Shown: piece after piece, positions 5,596 to 6,876 of the stretch
Numbering within the stretch: position 1 is the first letter of the stretch
How the letters are laid out: each line of letters opens with the position of its first letter
Assembly: GCA_029777735.1 (NCBI GenBank)
Contig: JAKORR010000377.1
Coordinates: 1-6,876, forward strand
Reading direction: 5' to 3'
DNA: 6,876 nt
Origin: Armatimonadota bacterium
Lineage (GTDB): Bacteria; Armatimonadota; Zipacnadia; Zipacnadales; FEN-943
The notes under the pieces: generated by a model
Databases searched by the model: none
What the model was told of the DNA's origin: nothing
Seen by the model: only the letters and a program-made list of their open reading frames with translations
Program-made: the position numbers and the translations under genes

Positions 5596-6876
5596 GGTGC
5601 GGTCACTGTTGTCGATACTTGATCTACAGCCACTGGCAGTCTGATGATGAAGACCGTCCCAGCTTCCTCATCGGATTCGACATTCACTCTGCCGCCATGC
5701 TGCTCGATTATCGTATGACAAATAGACAGGCCAAGCCCCGTGCCCGTGCTCTTGCTGGTGAAGAAAGGCTCGAATATCCGCTCCCTATCCTCGGGGGCAA
5801 TGTAGCTGCCCGAGTTCCACACCTCTATCGTCACTTGTCTGGCGTCCGCCGGCTCTTTCTCCACCAATTCGGCCCTTAGTTCCACTCTGCCCCCTTCCGG
5901 CGCAGCTTCCAGCGCGTTGAGCACCACATTCGCCACTGCTTGGTGCAGCCTCGCCTCATCGCCCAGCACACTCGGGCAGTTTGCCGGTACCTTCACCGAA
6001 AGGCTGATACCTCGCGCCTCAGCCATCCCTGACAGCGCCCGGGCCAAAGCCTCAAGCAGCGACTTTATACTTACAGGCTCATGGACCATACTAGCCGGGC
6101 GCGCAAGTATCAGGAACTGGGACACCAACTCCTCTAGCCGATTCACCTCAGATCTGGCTACCTTGAGGAAGGACTCCCGGAACTCGGGATCGTCCAGACG
6201 CGTGGGAGCCAACTCAGCGAAGGTCCGGATAGCCACCAGGGGATTCCGTATCTCATGGGCCATACCTGCCGCCAGCGCCCGGATAAGATGTAGCTTTTGA
6301 GCTTCCTGCTCGGCTCTGCGCAAGGCCTCCTCCGTGCGTAGGTCGTGCAGCACGATCCCCACGCCCTCCAACTCATCCCTCGGCCCGTGAAGGGCAAAGG
6401 TGCTGCAGGCCACCGGTATCTCCCCGCGATCCCCCAGCAGAGACCGTGCCCCCGAGGTCGTCTGCCCCTGCTCCACCACAGCCTGCAGCCACCTGACCAA
6501 CCCCGGCGGCAGTACCGACAGGTCCTTCCCGATCAGGTCCTCCTCGCGTTTTGACAATAACAAGCACGCCGCCGGATTCACAGCGTAGATGCGCTGCGCG
6601 GCGTCGATCACGATCAGCCCACTCTCCATCTGGGCAATTACCTTTTCCGTACGTTCCTTCTCCGCCAAGATACGGCTCTGCAGCTCGGAGTTCTTCACCG
6701 CGATAGCCGCATGGGCGGCCACTGTATCAAGCAATACCAAGTCCGAAGGCGTGTACATATCCCGCGACAGTCGCGGCCCAAGGATCTGCAACCCTATGGT
6801 CTCTTCCTGCCAACGCAGGGGCAACACCACCTCGGCCTGCAGGACCTCCAGGACCTCCAGCGTGCCGATGACCCTG
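5592..6876 (-). CDS. GAF-PAS sensor histidine kinase, 5' end outside the window
   Basis: The frame stays open to the window edge, so the true start and N-terminal sensor are missing. A GTG at 6830 is not the start, because the GAF sequence continues upstream of it. The visible part has 427 residues, numbered here from the codon at 6875-6873. Residues 1-65 are the second half of a GAF domain (VVLPLRWQEETIGLQILG), followed by a coiled linker. Residues about 80-180 are a PAS domain (MESGLIVID, NPAACLLL, GIVLHDLR). The H-box has His207 in MAHEIRNPLV. The ATPase domain has the N-box NVVLNALEA (Asn320), the F-box FEPFFTSK and a perfect G2, GTGLGL (378-383). The G1 box reads WNSGSYI, with Asn354 where Asp is usual, a substitution seen in working kinases. 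This should be the active ATP-dependent kinase that starts the relay. It is first of the three operon genes visible. No promoter can be seen, since the upstream region is cut off. The ligand of the GAF and PAS domains is unknown. Confidence 0.93.
   Translation of the reverse strand, partial: RVIGTLEVLEVLQAEVVLPLRWQEETIGLQILGPRLSRDMYTPSDLVLLDTVAAHAAIAVKNSELQSRILAEKERTEKVIAQMESGLIVIDAAQRIYAVNPAACLLLSKREEDLIGKDLSVLPPGLVRWLQAVVEQGQTTSGARSLLGDRGEIPVACSTFALHGPRDELEGVGIVLHDLRTEEALRRAEQEAQKLHLIRALAAGMAHEIRNPLVAIRTFAELAPTRLDDPEFRESFLKVARSEVNRLEELVSQFLILARPASMVHEPVSIKSLLEALARALSGMAEARGISLSVKVPANCPSVLGDEARLHQAVANVVLNALEAAPEGGRVELRAELVEKEPADARQVTIEVWNSGSYIAPEDRERIFEPFFTSKSTGTGLGLSICHTIIEQHGGRVNVESDEEAGTVFIIRLPVAVDQVSTTVTAP
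6840..6860 (-). repeat. Tandem 9-base repeat inside the GAF-coding region
   Basis: On the plus strand CAGGACCTC occurs twice in tandem (6840-6848, 6849-6857) followed by CAG. Read in frame on the minus strand it encodes LEVLEVL in the GAF strand region just before the family-typical VVLPLRW. The repeat keeps frame, so it adds or removes three residues at a time. It may be a small slippage duplication. Confidence 0.6.

Noticed and set aside
6828..6830. GTG as the start of the first kinase
   Set aside because: The frame continues upstream to the window edge with GAF-like sequence, so the GTG is an internal valine codon and the gene is simply cut by the window.
1..6876. CRISPR array, tRNA, rRNA, insertion sequence or phage genes
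   Set aside because: No regularly spaced repeats, tRNA cloverleaf, rRNA sequence, transposase motif or phage protein was seen on either strand.

Overview
This is a GC-rich bacterial window (roughly 60% G+C by eye). It holds four protein genes and almost no spare DNA. Nothing in it fixes the phylum. The density of multi-domain signalling kinases and the B12-type radical SAM enzyme would suit a free-living, possibly anaerobic or microaerobic environmental bacterium, but that is inference.

Layout: positions 1-271 are a leader with small repeats and a hairpin but no gene I can defend. Positions 272-1912 (+) encode a 546-residue cobalamin-binding-type radical SAM enzyme of unknown substrate, with a good Shine-Dalgarno. 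A 47-base convergent gap (1913-1959) carries two back-to-back small hairpins. The rest, 1960-6876 (-), is one compact signalling operon read right to left: a sensor histidine kinase (5' end beyond the window), a second GAF-PAS kinase-like protein overlapping it by ATGA, and, 21 bases further, a receiver-kinase-receiver hybrid protein.

The kinase operon is the most interesting part. The first kinase (5592-6876) looks catalytically competent. The second (3607-5595) is clearly its paralogue: the H-box region and the GAF/PAS order match. It keeps the phospho-acceptor histidine (His452) but has lost the N, G1, F and G2 elements of the ATP-binding domain, and it has gained an N-terminal receiver-like domain lacking the conserved lysine. 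The third protein has two receivers with complete active-site residues around a complete kinase core. The set therefore offers two probable ATP-using kinases, one pseudokinase with a usable His (and the E-x-x-N pattern linked to phosphatase activity), two full receivers and one degenerate receiver, with no DNA-binding output domain. I infer a multi-step phosphorelay or kinase/phosphatase balance whose output partner is encoded elsewhere. The convergent radical SAM gene has no evident link to it.

A second, weaker signal is that two short sequence blocks in the leader recur in inverted orientation and in the same order in the convergent gap, so they bracket the radical SAM gene.
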